From Bacteroidota bacterium (lineage in GTDB: Bacteria > Bacteroidota > Ignavibacteria > Kapaibacteriales > UBA2268): 7,780 nucleotides of DNA. Below, piece by piece: positions 1 to 7,074 of the stretch (position 1 is its first letter; each line of letters begins with the position of its first letter). The translations under genes and the position numbers were made by a program. The notes beneath the pieces are model-generated. The model searched no databases. It had not been told where the DNA came from and worked only from the letters and a program-made list of their open reading frames with translations. The stretch is from contig JAFRQN010000307.1 in assembly GCA_017428585.1 (NCBI GenBank), forward strand, positions 1-7,780, read 5' to 3'.

Positions 1-18
1 TATAGATATAAAATATAT

Positions 19-24
19 AGGAGG
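19..24 (+). promoter_or_regulatory. Shine-Dalgarno site of the hsp20 gene
   Basis: A perfect AGGAGG lies five bases upstream of the ATG at 30. It fixes the start of the small heat-shock gene and shows that the host uses canonical Shine-Dalgarno initiation. This is a useful contrast with the mod-2 and res starts further along. The 18 bases before it are only A/T-rich with TATA-like runs, so the promoter cannot be judged from this window. Confidence 0.9.
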
Positions 25-29
25 AAAAT

Positions 30-476
30 ATGAGACCATCAATGTTAGATTATGATTTTGTAAGCCCATTTTTAAGAATGGTAAGAGACCTTGATAATTT
101 AGATTATAATCATAAATGCCAGCATGAACCTGTTCATCACAATGATGCTTTAGCTGCTAATTTTGATATATTTGAAGATGATAAATCAGTAATTTTAACA
201 GCTGATATGCCGGGAATCAAGAAAGAAGATATTTCAATTAATGTTGTTAAAAACAGACTAACAATTAAGGCAGAAAAGAAAGGGTACGATAAAGAAGATA
301 AAAGAACATTCCTTGTATCTGAACGAGTATTTGGTAAATTTGAGAGAAGTTTTGAATTGCCAGATTATATAGATACAGAAAATATTAAAGCAGATTATGA
401 ATCAGGTGTATTGACTTTGACAATGAATAGAAAAGCAGAAACACAACCAAAAACAATAGAAGTTTCTGTTAAATAA
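30..476 (+). CDS. hsp20: Small heat-shock protein, Hsp20/alpha-crystallin family
   Basis: Predicted cytoplasmic ATP-independent holdase chaperone of 148 residues, which would bind unfolding proteins and pass them to ATP-driven chaperones. The N-terminal arm (about 1-42) is variable and carries a His-rich patch (H28 to H37). The alpha-crystallin domain runs from about 43 to 136. It shows the family signatures ADMPGIKKEDI (58-68), RLTIKAEKK (76-84), a FGKFERSFELP strand (101-111) and the closing A-x(4)-GVL motif (A121, G126-L128). A short C-terminal tail has an I-x-V element (I143-V145), the type of motif that docks on neighbouring dimers during oligomer assembly. The length is normal. The start is set by an AGGAGG five bases upstream. 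The gene is monocistronic at its 3' end, with an intrinsic terminator 35 bases after the stop. Arginine codons are nearly all AGA, matching the polymerase locus at the other end. No heat-shock operator (CIRCE) is visible, but too little upstream sequence is present to exclude one. Confidence 0.95.
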   Translation: MRPSMLDYDFVSPFLRMVRDLDNLDYNHKCQHEPVHHNDALAANFDIFEDDKSVILTADMPGIKKEDISINVVKNRLTIKAEKKGYDKEDKRTFLVSERVFGKFERSFELPDYIDTENIKADYESGVLTLTMNRKAETQPKTIEVSVK

Positions 477-510
477 TTTGAATAATCTTTTTCATTTAGG
501 AATTATAAAT

Positions 511-540
511 AAAAGGAACATTTTATGTTCCTTTTTTTTT
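511..540 (+). terminator. Intrinsic terminator downstream of hsp20
   Basis: Perfect 10-bp stem AAAAGGAACA (511-520) with TGTTCCTTTT (526-535) around a TTTTA loop, running into a nine-T tract (532-540). This is a textbook Rho-independent terminator. It separates hsp20 transcription from the restriction-modification genes, so the latter need their own promoter. Confidence 0.93.
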
Positions 541-560
541 GTTTAAACGATTTAATATTA

Positions 561-592
561 TTGTAAAATAAAGTGTTATATTTGTATATAAT
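561..592 (+). promoter_or_regulatory. Candidate sigma-70-type promoter for mod-1
   Basis: TTGTAA at 561-566 resembles a -35 box. It is followed by overlapping -10 candidates TATATA (585-590, 18-bp spacer) and TATAAT (587-592, 20-bp spacer). It sits just after the hsp20 terminator and about 55 bases before the preferred mod-1 start, which is where a promoter is needed. In DNA this A/T-rich such matches arise easily by chance, so the call is tentative. Confidence 0.35.
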
Positions 593-647
593 AATTAAAT
601 AATAATTCATTAATTGATAGTTCTATTAGGTATTGGTGCAGGCAGCA

Positions 648-2213
648 ATGAGCAATTCTGAAATAAAAAAAATGAAGCTGGGAACTGATGATAATATTAA
701 TTCAAATATTGAAAAAATAAGAGAATTATTTCCTAACGCAGTAATAGAAAAAAATAATAAATATATTATTGACTTTGAATTATTAAAGCAGGAACTTTTA
801 GAATCCATAATAGAGGACGGAGAAAAGTATCAATTAAATTGGATAGGCAAAAAAGAAGCTGTTAAAGAAGCAGACACCCCAACAAATAAAACATTAATAC
901 CTATTAGAGAAAAATCAGTTGATTTTGAAAATACAAAGAATATTTATATTGAAGGCGACAATTTAGATGTTCTTAAACTGCTTCAAGAATCATATCTTAG
1001 TAAAATAAAAGTTATTTATATTGATCCTCCATATAATACTGGTCATGATTTTATTTATAATGATAAATTTAGGGAAAAAACATTTTTACAATCTAATGAG
1101 GACTGCCATTCTCATTGGCTGTCTATGATGTATCCAAGATTAAAATTAGCAAGAGATTTATTGACTGATGACGGAGTGATTTTTATCAGTATAGATGATA
1201 ATGAATTAAACAATCTAAAATTAATTTGTGATGAAATATTTGGAGAAAAAAATTATATAGCACTGCTGACCGTTGAAAACAATCCGAAAGGAAGAAAACA
1301 CTCAAAATATATTTCTATCAGCTGCGAATATTGTTTAATTTATGCAAAAAATATTAATAGCTCTTATTTTATAGAAAATATTCCGAAAGAAGCAAAAGAT
1401 ATGAAATTAGATGATGATGGAAATTTTGTTCATAACAGTGGAAAAAGAGTTGTTGTAGGTGAAAATTATTTTAATAAATTGGCAGCCAATAAAAATTCAA
1501 AAAAATACTATTCTGTATATTATAATCAGTCTCTTGATGATTTAATTATCTGCAAAGAAAATGATATTGAAGATGTTAGAAATGATTTAATACAAAAGCA
1601 GTATAAAAGATATATTTCTTTTAGAGATGGAAATTTTGTTGAAAATACATATTCTATAAATAGATTCAAAGAGCTTTTCGATAATGATTGTCTGGACTTT
1701 AAGAATGATAAAATTTATGAAAAGAATTTCAGTACTGCAGTAAGAATGAAGAATCTGCTTGTTAATCGTAAATATCAGGGCATTGTTAATAATAAAATTA
1801 TTGATGTGCAGTTGGATTTTAAGACAACGTCAGCAGGAACATACTTAAAAAATCTGTTTGACGGCGTATTATTATTTTCTGCACCTAAGAATGTAAATTT
1901 TATTAAGTTATTGTTGTCTTTATTTGAAGAGAAAGATTATTACGTGTTGGATTTTTTTGCTGGTTCTGCATCGACTGCACAAGCTGTATTAGAATTAAAC
2001 GCAGAAGATAATAGCAGCAGAAAATATATTATGGTGCAGATACCTGAAAAATGTCCTCTAAAATCTGAAGCGTTCAAATTGGGATATCAAACAATATGTG
2101 AAATAGGTGAGGAGCGTATCCGCCGTGCTGCTAAAAAGATAAAAGAAGAAACAAACGCTGAAATAGATTACGGCTTTAAAGTATATAAATTAGAAAATTA
2201 TAATATTGAATAA
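648..2213 (+). CDS. mod: Type III DNA-methyltransferase (Mod), C-terminally short
   Basis: Predicted S-adenosylmethionine-dependent N6-adenine methyltransferase and specificity subunit of a Type III restriction-modification system. From the ATG at 648 it has 521 residues. The N terminus has the EcoP-type Mod pattern (LFPNAV, the GKKEAVKEA stretch, TKNIYIEGDNLDVLKLLQES). Catalytic motif IV DPPYNTG begins at residue 126, and the AdoMet motif I DFFAGSAST lies at about 435-443. This DPPY-before-FxGxG order is that of beta-group amino-methyltransferases. The region between (about 210-400) is the likely target-recognition domain. The protein ends about six residues after GFKVYKL, where classical Mods run on for roughly 100 or more residues (from memory of the family), so it looks truncated or naturally minimal. 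The open frame can extend to TTG 633, but ATG 648 has an AGG five bases upstream and better matches family N termini. No cognate Res follows directly; the next gene is a second, different Mod. Arginine codons are mainly AGA, as in the flanking loci. Confidence 0.88.
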   Translation: MSNSEIKKMKLGTDDNINSNIEKIRELFPNAVIEKNNKYIIDFELLKQELLESIIEDGEKYQLNWIGKKEAVKEADTPTNKTLIPIREKSVDFENTKNIYIEGDNLDVLKLLQESYLSKIKVIYIDPPYNTGHDFIYNDKFREKTFLQSNEDCHSHWLSMMYPRLKLARDLLTDDGVIFISIDDNELNNLKLICDEIFGEKNYIALLTVENNPKGRKHSKYISISCEYCLIYAKNINSSYFIENIPKEAKDMKLDDDGNFVHNSGKRVVVGENYFNKLAANKNSKKYYSVYYNQSLDDLIICKENDIEDVRNDLIQKQYKRYISFRDGNFVENTYSINRFKELFDNDCLDFKNDKIYEKNFSTAVRMKNLLVNRKYQGIVNNKIIDVQLDFKTTSAGTYLKNLFDGVLLFSAPKNVNFIKLLLSLFEEKDYYVLDFFAGSASTAQAVLELNAEDNSSRKYIMVQIPEKCPLKSEAFKLGYQTICEIGEERIRRAAKKIKEETNAEIDYGFKVYKLENYNIE

Positions 2214-2225
2214 TTAGATTTTAAA

Positions 2226-2256
2226 TTTTTATCAAAAATGTTAATTTTGATAAAAA
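2226..2256. repeat. Perfect 12-bp AT-rich inverted repeat after mod-1
   Basis: TTTTTATCAAAA (2226-2237) pairs exactly with TTTTGATAAAAA (2245-2256) around the loop ATGTTAA. It starts 13 bases after the mod-1 stop. There is only one G-C pair and an A-run rather than a T-run follows on the plus strand. It is therefore a poor terminator for mod-1, though it could be a weak one for the opposite strand, an mRNA 3' stabiliser or an operator-like palindrome. Confidence 0.75.
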
Positions 2257-2257
2257 A

Positions 2258-2281
2258 ATAAAAATAAATTTTTATTTTTAT
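2258..2281. repeat. Second AT-only palindrome in the mod-1/mod-2 gap
   Basis: ATAAAAATAAA (2258-2268) is the exact reverse complement of TTTATTTTTAT (2271-2281), separated by TT. It lies immediately after the first inverted repeat. With no G-C pair it would form a weak RNA hairpin. The remainder of the gap (2282-2331) is A-rich with a TATAAA at 2294-2299 but no convincing -35 box. Confidence 0.6.
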
Positions 2282-2331
2282 ATTATTTTAACTTATAAAA
2301 CAACATATAAAAAAAATTAACATCTATAATT

Positions 2332-3963
2332 ATGCCTACATTAAATTGGATTGGGAAAGAAAAAGTTGTAAATCATCATCTTGAAGTACCATATAAAGTT
2401 CTTAAACATCGTTATGGTTATCGTGCAGATAATATTCAGGATAAATCATTTACTGGCAGTGGTAATATGATTATACATGGTGATAATCTTGAAGCACTAA
2501 AATCATTATTGCCTGAATATGAGGGCAAAATAAAATGTATTTATATAGATCCGCCGTATAATACAGGTAATGAAGGCTGGGTATATAATGATAATGTGAA
2601 ACATCCAAAAATTCAGAAATGGCTTGGTGAAGTAGTTGGAAAACAGAATGAAGATTTTACACGTCATGACAAATGGCTTTGTATGATGTATCCACGTTTA
2701 AAATTGCTTCAACGTTTATTAAGTGAAGATGGTGCTATATTCATTTCTATTGATGATAACGAATATGCCAACTTAAAATTGATATGTGATGAGGTTTTAG
2801 GTGCAAATAATTTTATAGGAAATATTACTATCGTTGGTAATCCAGGAGGTCGTGATTATGGTGGTATTGCAAGAATGCATGATTATTTATTGGTATATGG
2901 TTGCAGAGAAACTATCTTGAATCTAATAGAGGATAAAGAACGTCAATTTAAGATGTTTGATAGTTTTGGTGGTTTTGAATTAAGAGAATTGAGAAATAGG
3001 AATGTTAGATTCAATAAAGAAAATAGACCAAATTTATATTATCCATTTTATATTGATGAAAACTCAGTTGATGAAAATGGGTTATGTGAAATATCATTAA
3101 CTCCAAATGACAGATTTTCAAGGGAATTATTCCCTGCTAAATCACAAGGTATAGATACTGTATGGCGATGGGGTAAAGTAAAATCCAATGAAAATATCAA
3201 TGTTAACATAAAAGCAAAACCAATGAAAAATGGAAGCTTTATGATTGTTGAAAAATATAGAGAAAATCGAGTAAGAGCTCGTTCAGTTTGGTGGAATGAA
3301 GATATAAATACACAAAAAGGTACTTTATTATTAAAAGATATTTTTGGAACAAAAAAATTTGATTATCCTAAACCTGTTAGAATGTTAGAACTTATTATAG
3401 AGATGAGTACAGATGAAAAATCTATTATTCTTGATTCTTTTGCGGGTAGTGGTACAACAGCTCATGCAGTTTTAAATCTTAATAAAAAAGATGGAGGAAA
3501 TAGAAAATTTATTCTTGTTGAAATGGAAGACTATGCTGATACTATTACAGCAGAAAGAGTACGAAAGGTAATGAGTGGATATTCTGATAGTGAAGGAACA
3601 GGTGGAAGTTTTGATTATTATGAATTGGGTGAAACATTGTTCAATGCAGATGGAATGTTGAACGAAAATGTTGGAGAAGACTGTATACGTGAATATGTGT
3701 ACTATACAGAAACTAAACAGTATTTAAACCGAAAACGTGATAATTTAAATCGTTATCTGCTTGATACATGGAATGGTGTTGGTTATTACTTATATTACGA
3801 ACGTAACAAGGAAACAGCTTTAACTTATGATACTCTTAACATTATGGGTGAAAAAGCTGAAAGTTATATTGTATATGCAGATACTTGTACTATTGATAAC
3901 GACTATTTGACTGAAAATAACATTATATTTCGTAAAATACCGCGTAACATAAAAAAAATATAA
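2332..3963 (+). CDS. mod: Type III-like DNA-methyltransferase (Mod) paired with Res
   Basis: Predicted N6-adenine methyltransferase and specificity subunit, 543 residues, full length. The N terminus MPTLNWIGKEKVVNHH is characteristic of a large group of Type III-like Mods encoded directly before a Res helicase-nuclease, and it supports the ATG at 2332 although no Shine-Dalgarno is visible. Motifs in order: IIHGDNLEAL (47-56), DPPYNTGNEGWVYND (73-87, motif IV), RHDKWLCMMYPRLKLL (111-126), DGAIFISIDDNE (133-144), and DSFAGSGTTAHAV (368-380, AdoMet motif I). The variable segment between about 170 and 345 is the probable target-recognition domain. The last ~110 residues (YYTETKQYLNRK onward) are a conserved C-terminal module ending in FRKIPRNIKKI. 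The stop is four bases before res, so the two should be co-transcribed and form a Mod-Res complex. Oddity: all 13 arginine codons in residues 1-174 and 453-538 are CGN, whereas 14 of 19 between 181 and 411 are AGA/AGG, suggesting a mosaic gene. It differs clearly from the upstream Mod and is not a recent duplicate. Confidence 0.93.
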   Translation: MPTLNWIGKEKVVNHHLEVPYKVLKHRYGYRADNIQDKSFTGSGNMIIHGDNLEALKSLLPEYEGKIKCIYIDPPYNTGNEGWVYNDNVKHPKIQKWLGEVVGKQNEDFTRHDKWLCMMYPRLKLLQRLLSEDGAIFISIDDNEYANLKLICDEVLGANNFIGNITIVGNPGGRDYGGIARMHDYLLVYGCRETILNLIEDKERQFKMFDSFGGFELRELRNRNVRFNKENRPNLYYPFYIDENSVDENGLCEISLTPNDRFSRELFPAKSQGIDTVWRWGKVKSNENINVNIKAKPMKNGSFMIVEKYRENRVRARSVWWNEDINTQKGTLLLKDIFGTKKFDYPKPVRMLELIIEMSTDEKSIILDSFAGSGTTAHAVLNLNKKDGGNRKFILVEMEDYADTITAERVRKVMSGYSDSEGTGGSFDYYELGETLFNADGMLNENVGEDCIREYVYYTETKQYLNRKRDNLNRYLLDTWNGVGYYLYYERNKETALTYDTLNIMGEKAESYIVYADTCTIDNDYLTENNIIFRKIPRNIKKI

Positions 3964-3967
3964 AAAT

Positions 3968-6553
3968 ATGGAACTAAAAAAATATCAACGTGAAGTCTTA
4001 ACTGATTTAGAAGAATTTTGCCAACGGCTTAATCGTGAAAAAAACTTGAAGACTACTTTCCAGCAACATTGGGAAAAACGTGGTGTTGTATTGAATTCAA
4101 ATGATGATTTTTTCAAACCATACAACAATACCATACAAGGTATTCCTCGCGTATTGCTCAAAGTCCCAACGGCAGGTGGTAAAACATTTATTGCTTGTAA
4201 TGCCTTGAGTATTATTTTTGATAATACACCAAGTGAGCTGCCTAAAGTTGTGGCTTGGTTTGTACCATCTGATACTATATTAAAACAAACATTTAAAAAT
4301 TTAAATAATCCTAATCATCCATATAGACAGCGTATTGACAGTTTATTTAATGGAAGAGTTCAAGTTGTGGATAAAGAAGCTGCATTGATGGGTCAGGGTA
4401 TTTCACCTATACAAATAAAAGAACAGCTAACAATTTTTGTATTATCTATTCAATCATTTGCAAGTACAACTAAAGAAGGCAGGCGTGTTTATCAAGAAAA
4501 TGAAAATTTAGCGGAATATGGTGATGAAACAGCTCTTATCAATGTTTTAGCAAAACTCAATCCTGTTGTAATAATTGATGAAAGCCATAATTTTGGATCT
4601 GATCTGCGAGTTGAAGTATTACAAACTATAAATCCGCGTTTTATTTTGGACTTAACTGCTACACCACGTGATAGCAGCAATATTATCAGCATTGTAAACT
4701 CAATGCAATTGAAGCGTGAAAATATGGTTAAACTTCCTGTTATTGTATATAATCATCATACAACTAATGAAGTGTTAGTGAGTTCAATACAAATGCAGCG
4801 TACATTGGAATATTATGCTAAAGAACAAGAAAAGAACGGTGGAAGATATATAAGACCGATAGTATTGCTGCAGGCTCAGCCTAAAACCGCAAAGGAAAGT
4901 ATTGATTACCAAAAGATTAAAGAACAGTTGCTTGAAATTGGTGTTCCTGATGAGCAAATCAAGATAAAAACAGGAGATAAAAATGAAATAGGGAATATGG
5001 ATTTGCTTAGCAGAGATTGCGAAGTTCGTTTTATTATTACTGTCAATGCATTAAAAGAAGGCTGGGACTGCCCATTTGCATACGTTCTTGCATCTATAGC
5101 AAATCGCAGTTCTGCTGTAGATGTTGAGCAGATATTGGGTAGAATTTTAAGACAACCTTATACTGAAAAGCAACAAAAAGATCTACTAAATTTATGTTAT
5201 GTGTTTACATCTTCAAATGATTTCAATGCTGCTATAAACAGTATTATTAAAAGTCTAAATAATGAAGGGTTTAGTGAACGTGATTATCGTATTGCTCAAT
5301 CGGAACAACTATACAAAGAAGAGAAATCAACAAATAATACAGGAGTACACGAACAAATAATGGTAGAAATGACTGAAGAAATAAAAGAAACTGAAATTAA
5401 TGTAGAAGAAATCAAAGGAATGCTAGAAAGCAATGAAAATGAAAAAATAATTAATACAGTTATAGAAAATGCAGAATTTCAAAGCCGACAATTTGATGAA
5501 ATGCTTGAAAATATAAAAAATGATGAATTTCAGCTGACTGCACCTGAAATTACAAAGAAGCAAAAAAAATATCAAATGCGAGAAATCTTTAGAGCTTCAG
5601 CAAAAAGTATATGTCTGCCTGTTTTCAAGAAACGTATTATTAATAATTCAGTATTTGAAGAAGCAGGAAGCCTAATTCAATTAACTAAAGGAATGTTGGC
5701 AGAAGGGTTTGATTTGAGTAAAGCAGATCGTAATATAGATTTTACACAGGCGAATACAGAGGCTGTTGCTATCGATATTGATGAGACAGGAGGGAATGAA
5801 TATGTTCCTGAATATCAGAAACTTAATAAAAAACAACTGCAATATATTAAAGAATCTTTTATATCAAATTCAACTGAAGGTCAACGAGAACGATTATCAG
5901 GTGCAGTTGCAAAAAGGATTAATATATCTGAAGTATCGGAGCCAAATATAAAAAACTATGTGAAAGATGTTGTGAAAAATTTAGATAGAGATCAAATTAT
6001 TGAGCTGTATGAATATTTGGACAATACCGCATCAACTATTCAAGCTAAGATAGCTTTGTTACTTAAAGAACATGAAAAAAACAAGTTTATAGAAGATTTA
6101 GATACTGGTGAAATAATTTGTGATCCTCAATTTAAATTTAAACAGGCTATTGTCCCATTGGATGTGGAATCAAGTATAGGAAAAAGTCTTTACAGTAATG
6201 AAGGTACAATGAATAAGTTTGAAAAAGACGTAATAACTGAAATTGCTACGTTAGATAATGTAGAATGGTGGCATCGTAACCTTGACAATAAAGGTAAAGG
6301 ATTTTATATTAATTCTTATATTAATCATTATCCTGACTTTATTGTTAAATTGAAAAATGGCAGAATTATTATCATTGAAACAAAAGGAGATGATCGTGAT
6401 AACAGCGACAGTAAACAAAAACTTGAAATAGGTAAAAAATGGGAAGCTGCAGCTGGTAATAACTATCGTTATTATATGGTCTTTGATAAAATAAAGCTGG
6501 AAGGAGCTATAACTGTTAAAGAATTATTAAATAGAATAGAAATGATGAGATAA
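3968..6553 (+). CDS. res: Type III restriction subunit Res (helicase-nuclease)
   Basis: Predicted ATP-dependent endonuclease subunit that joins the Mod protein and cuts unmethylated DNA; 861 residues, apparently complete. The N-terminal superfamily 2 helicase core shows Walker A PTAGGKT (67-73), Walker B DESH (204-207), motif III TATPR (230-234), the ITVNALKEGWDCPFAYVLA segment (357-375) and motif VI QILGRILRQP (388-397). A charged, Glu-rich stretch (about 445-540) follows as a probable linker or coupling region. Near the C terminus is a PD-(D/E)XK nuclease motif: P789-D790, then E804-T-K806 after a hydrophobic strand. All catalytic residues expected for ATPase and nuclease are present and there is no frameshift, so the gene looks functional. 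It starts four bases after mod-2 with only A/T-rich sequence and no Shine-Dalgarno before the ATG, which suggests translational coupling to mod-2. CGN arginine codons outnumber AGA/AGG (roughly 25 to 14 by hand count), unlike the AGA-rich flanks. Confidence 0.95.
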   Translation: MELKKYQREVLTDLEEFCQRLNREKNLKTTFQQHWEKRGVVLNSNDDFFKPYNNTIQGIPRVLLKVPTAGGKTFIACNALSIIFDNTPSELPKVVAWFVPSDTILKQTFKNLNNPNHPYRQRIDSLFNGRVQVVDKEAALMGQGISPIQIKEQLTIFVLSIQSFASTTKEGRRVYQENENLAEYGDETALINVLAKLNPVVIIDESHNFGSDLRVEVLQTINPRFILDLTATPRDSSNIISIVNSMQLKRENMVKLPVIVYNHHTTNEVLVSSIQMQRTLEYYAKEQEKNGGRYIRPIVLLQAQPKTAKESIDYQKIKEQLLEIGVPDEQIKIKTGDKNEIGNMDLLSRDCEVRFIITVNALKEGWDCPFAYVLASIANRSSAVDVEQILGRILRQPYTEKQQKDLLNLCYVFTSSNDFNAAINSIIKSLNNEGFSERDYRIAQSEQLYKEEKSTNNTGVHEQIMVEMTEEIKETEINVEEIKGMLESNENEKIINTVIENAEFQSRQFDEMLENIKNDEFQLTAPEITKKQKKYQMREIFRASAKSICLPVFKKRIINNSVFEEAGSLIQLTKGMLAEGFDLSKADRNIDFTQANTEAVAIDIDETGGNEYVPEYQKLNKKQLQYIKESFISNSTEGQRERLSGAVAKRINISEVSEPNIKNYVKDVVKNLDRDQIIELYEYLDNTASTIQAKIALLLKEHEKNKFIEDLDTGEIICDPQFKFKQAIVPLDVESSIGKSLYSNEGTMNKFEKDVITEIATLDNVEWWHRNLDNKGKGFYINSYINHYPDFIVKLKNGRIIIIETKGDDRDNSDSKQKLEIGKKWEAAAGNNYRYYMVFDKIKLEGAITVKELLNRIEMMR

Positions 6554-6596
6554 ATTCTTGTACATATATTATTTTTGTATTGTTTAAATTAGTAGA

Positions 6597-6631
6597 TAAA
6601 ACAAAGAGCAGTTTATCTGCTCTTTGTTTTA
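6597..6631. terminator. Probable bidirectional terminator between res and yolD-like gene
   Basis: A perfect stem of 14 bp, AAAACAAAGAGCAG (6598-6611) with CTGCTCTTTGTTTT (6617-6630), extends to 15 bp with the T-A pair 6597/6631; the loop is TTTAT. The lower stem is A-rich on one side and T-rich on the other, so either strand ends in a short U run. It sits 44 bases after the res stop and 15 bases beyond the stop of the convergent yolD-like gene, and it fits as a shared terminator. The T run is only four bases, so efficiency may be moderate. A smaller hairpin (6632-6638 with 6641-6647) overlaps the end of the yolD-like gene. Confidence 0.88.
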
Positions 6632-6645
6632 AGTATTTCAAAATA

Positions 6646-7074
6646 CTATTGAAAATAGCTGTCCAATTTATTAAAAATTGGGCTTGATATATCTATTATA
6701 TCAGCTATTTGTATTTTACCACCATCTTTGCAAATAATTAATTGATTAATTTTATCAATTTTCTTTATAACTATTTCCTTTGTTATGTATTTGCCGCCAT
6801 CTTTTTTAACATCTTCTATAAAATAAGTAATAACAACAACAGGATTAGATTTAATATTTTGGTCAATATAATTCAGCTTATTGTTTAGTATTTCTATTAA
6901 ATCATCGTCAATATAAATTCTTTTATCTGTAATTCTTGCAGTTTCTTTAATTTGTTCATCATAACCTATAAGCGCAGCAAAAGGTGAAAATTGAGCGGCG
7001 CGTGAAGCATCGCTTATATTAGGGTACTTGGATTTTGGTCTTGACAAATTAATTATATCGTCGTATTTGCTCAT
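6646..7074 (-). CDS. YolD-like family protein
   Basis: A 142-residue predicted cytoplasmic protein of the YolD-like family, whose members accompany UvrX/UmuC-type Y-family polymerases in Firmicutes and their phages. Their exact role in lesion bypass is not settled; a UmuD-like accessory or regulatory role has been suggested. The diagnostic N-terminal part is clear: YDDIINLSRP (4-13), then SRAAQFSPFAALIGYDEQIKE (24-44), followed by an acidic helix. The rest (about 75-130) is predicted beta-rich and less conserved. It is slightly longer than many family members, which are about 100-130 residues. It overlaps the polymerase stop by an ATGA junction and has a GGAGG about nine bases upstream of the ATG, so it is the downstream, translationally coupled gene of the pair. 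It ends just before the terminator shared with res. No frame damage is seen. Confidence 0.88.
   Translation of the reverse strand: MSKYDDIINLSRPKSKYPNISDASRAAQFSPFAALIGYDEQIKETARITDKRIYIDDDLIEILNNKLNYIDQNIKSNPVVVITYFIEDVKKDGGKYITKEIVIKKIDKINQLIICKDGGKIQIADIIDISSPIFNKLDSYFQ

Noticed and set aside
633..635. TTG at 633 as the mod-1 start
   Set aside because: The only AGG upstream is two bases away, too close for use. ATG 648 has an AGG at a workable distance and gives a family-like N terminus. GTG 636 remains possible.
626..808. Minus-strand 60-codon open frame over the start of mod-1
   Set aside because: It lies opposite the clearly conserved N terminus of Mod-1, and its Ser/Ile/Phe-rich product is what the reverse of A/T-rich coding DNA gives. 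No credible start signal.
2325..2330. TATAAT directly before the mod-2 ATG as a -10 box
   Set aside because: Transcription would begin about seven bases downstream, inside the gene, and there is no -35 box at the right distance.
4492..4692. Minus-strand 66-codon frame inside res
   Set aside because: It lies opposite the conserved helicase motifs DESH and TATPR of Res; no family resemblance and no ribosome binding site of its own.
5766..5951. Plus-strand 61-codon frame inside res
   Set aside because: Out-of-frame shadow in the Res coding region; the product is low complexity and unrecognisable.
541..6553. Phase-variation repeats in or before the mod genes
   Set aside because: Many Type III mods switch through simple tandem repeats. 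I saw no tetranucleotide tract, long homopolymer or other repeat array in either coding region; the A/T runs present are short and ordinary for this base composition.
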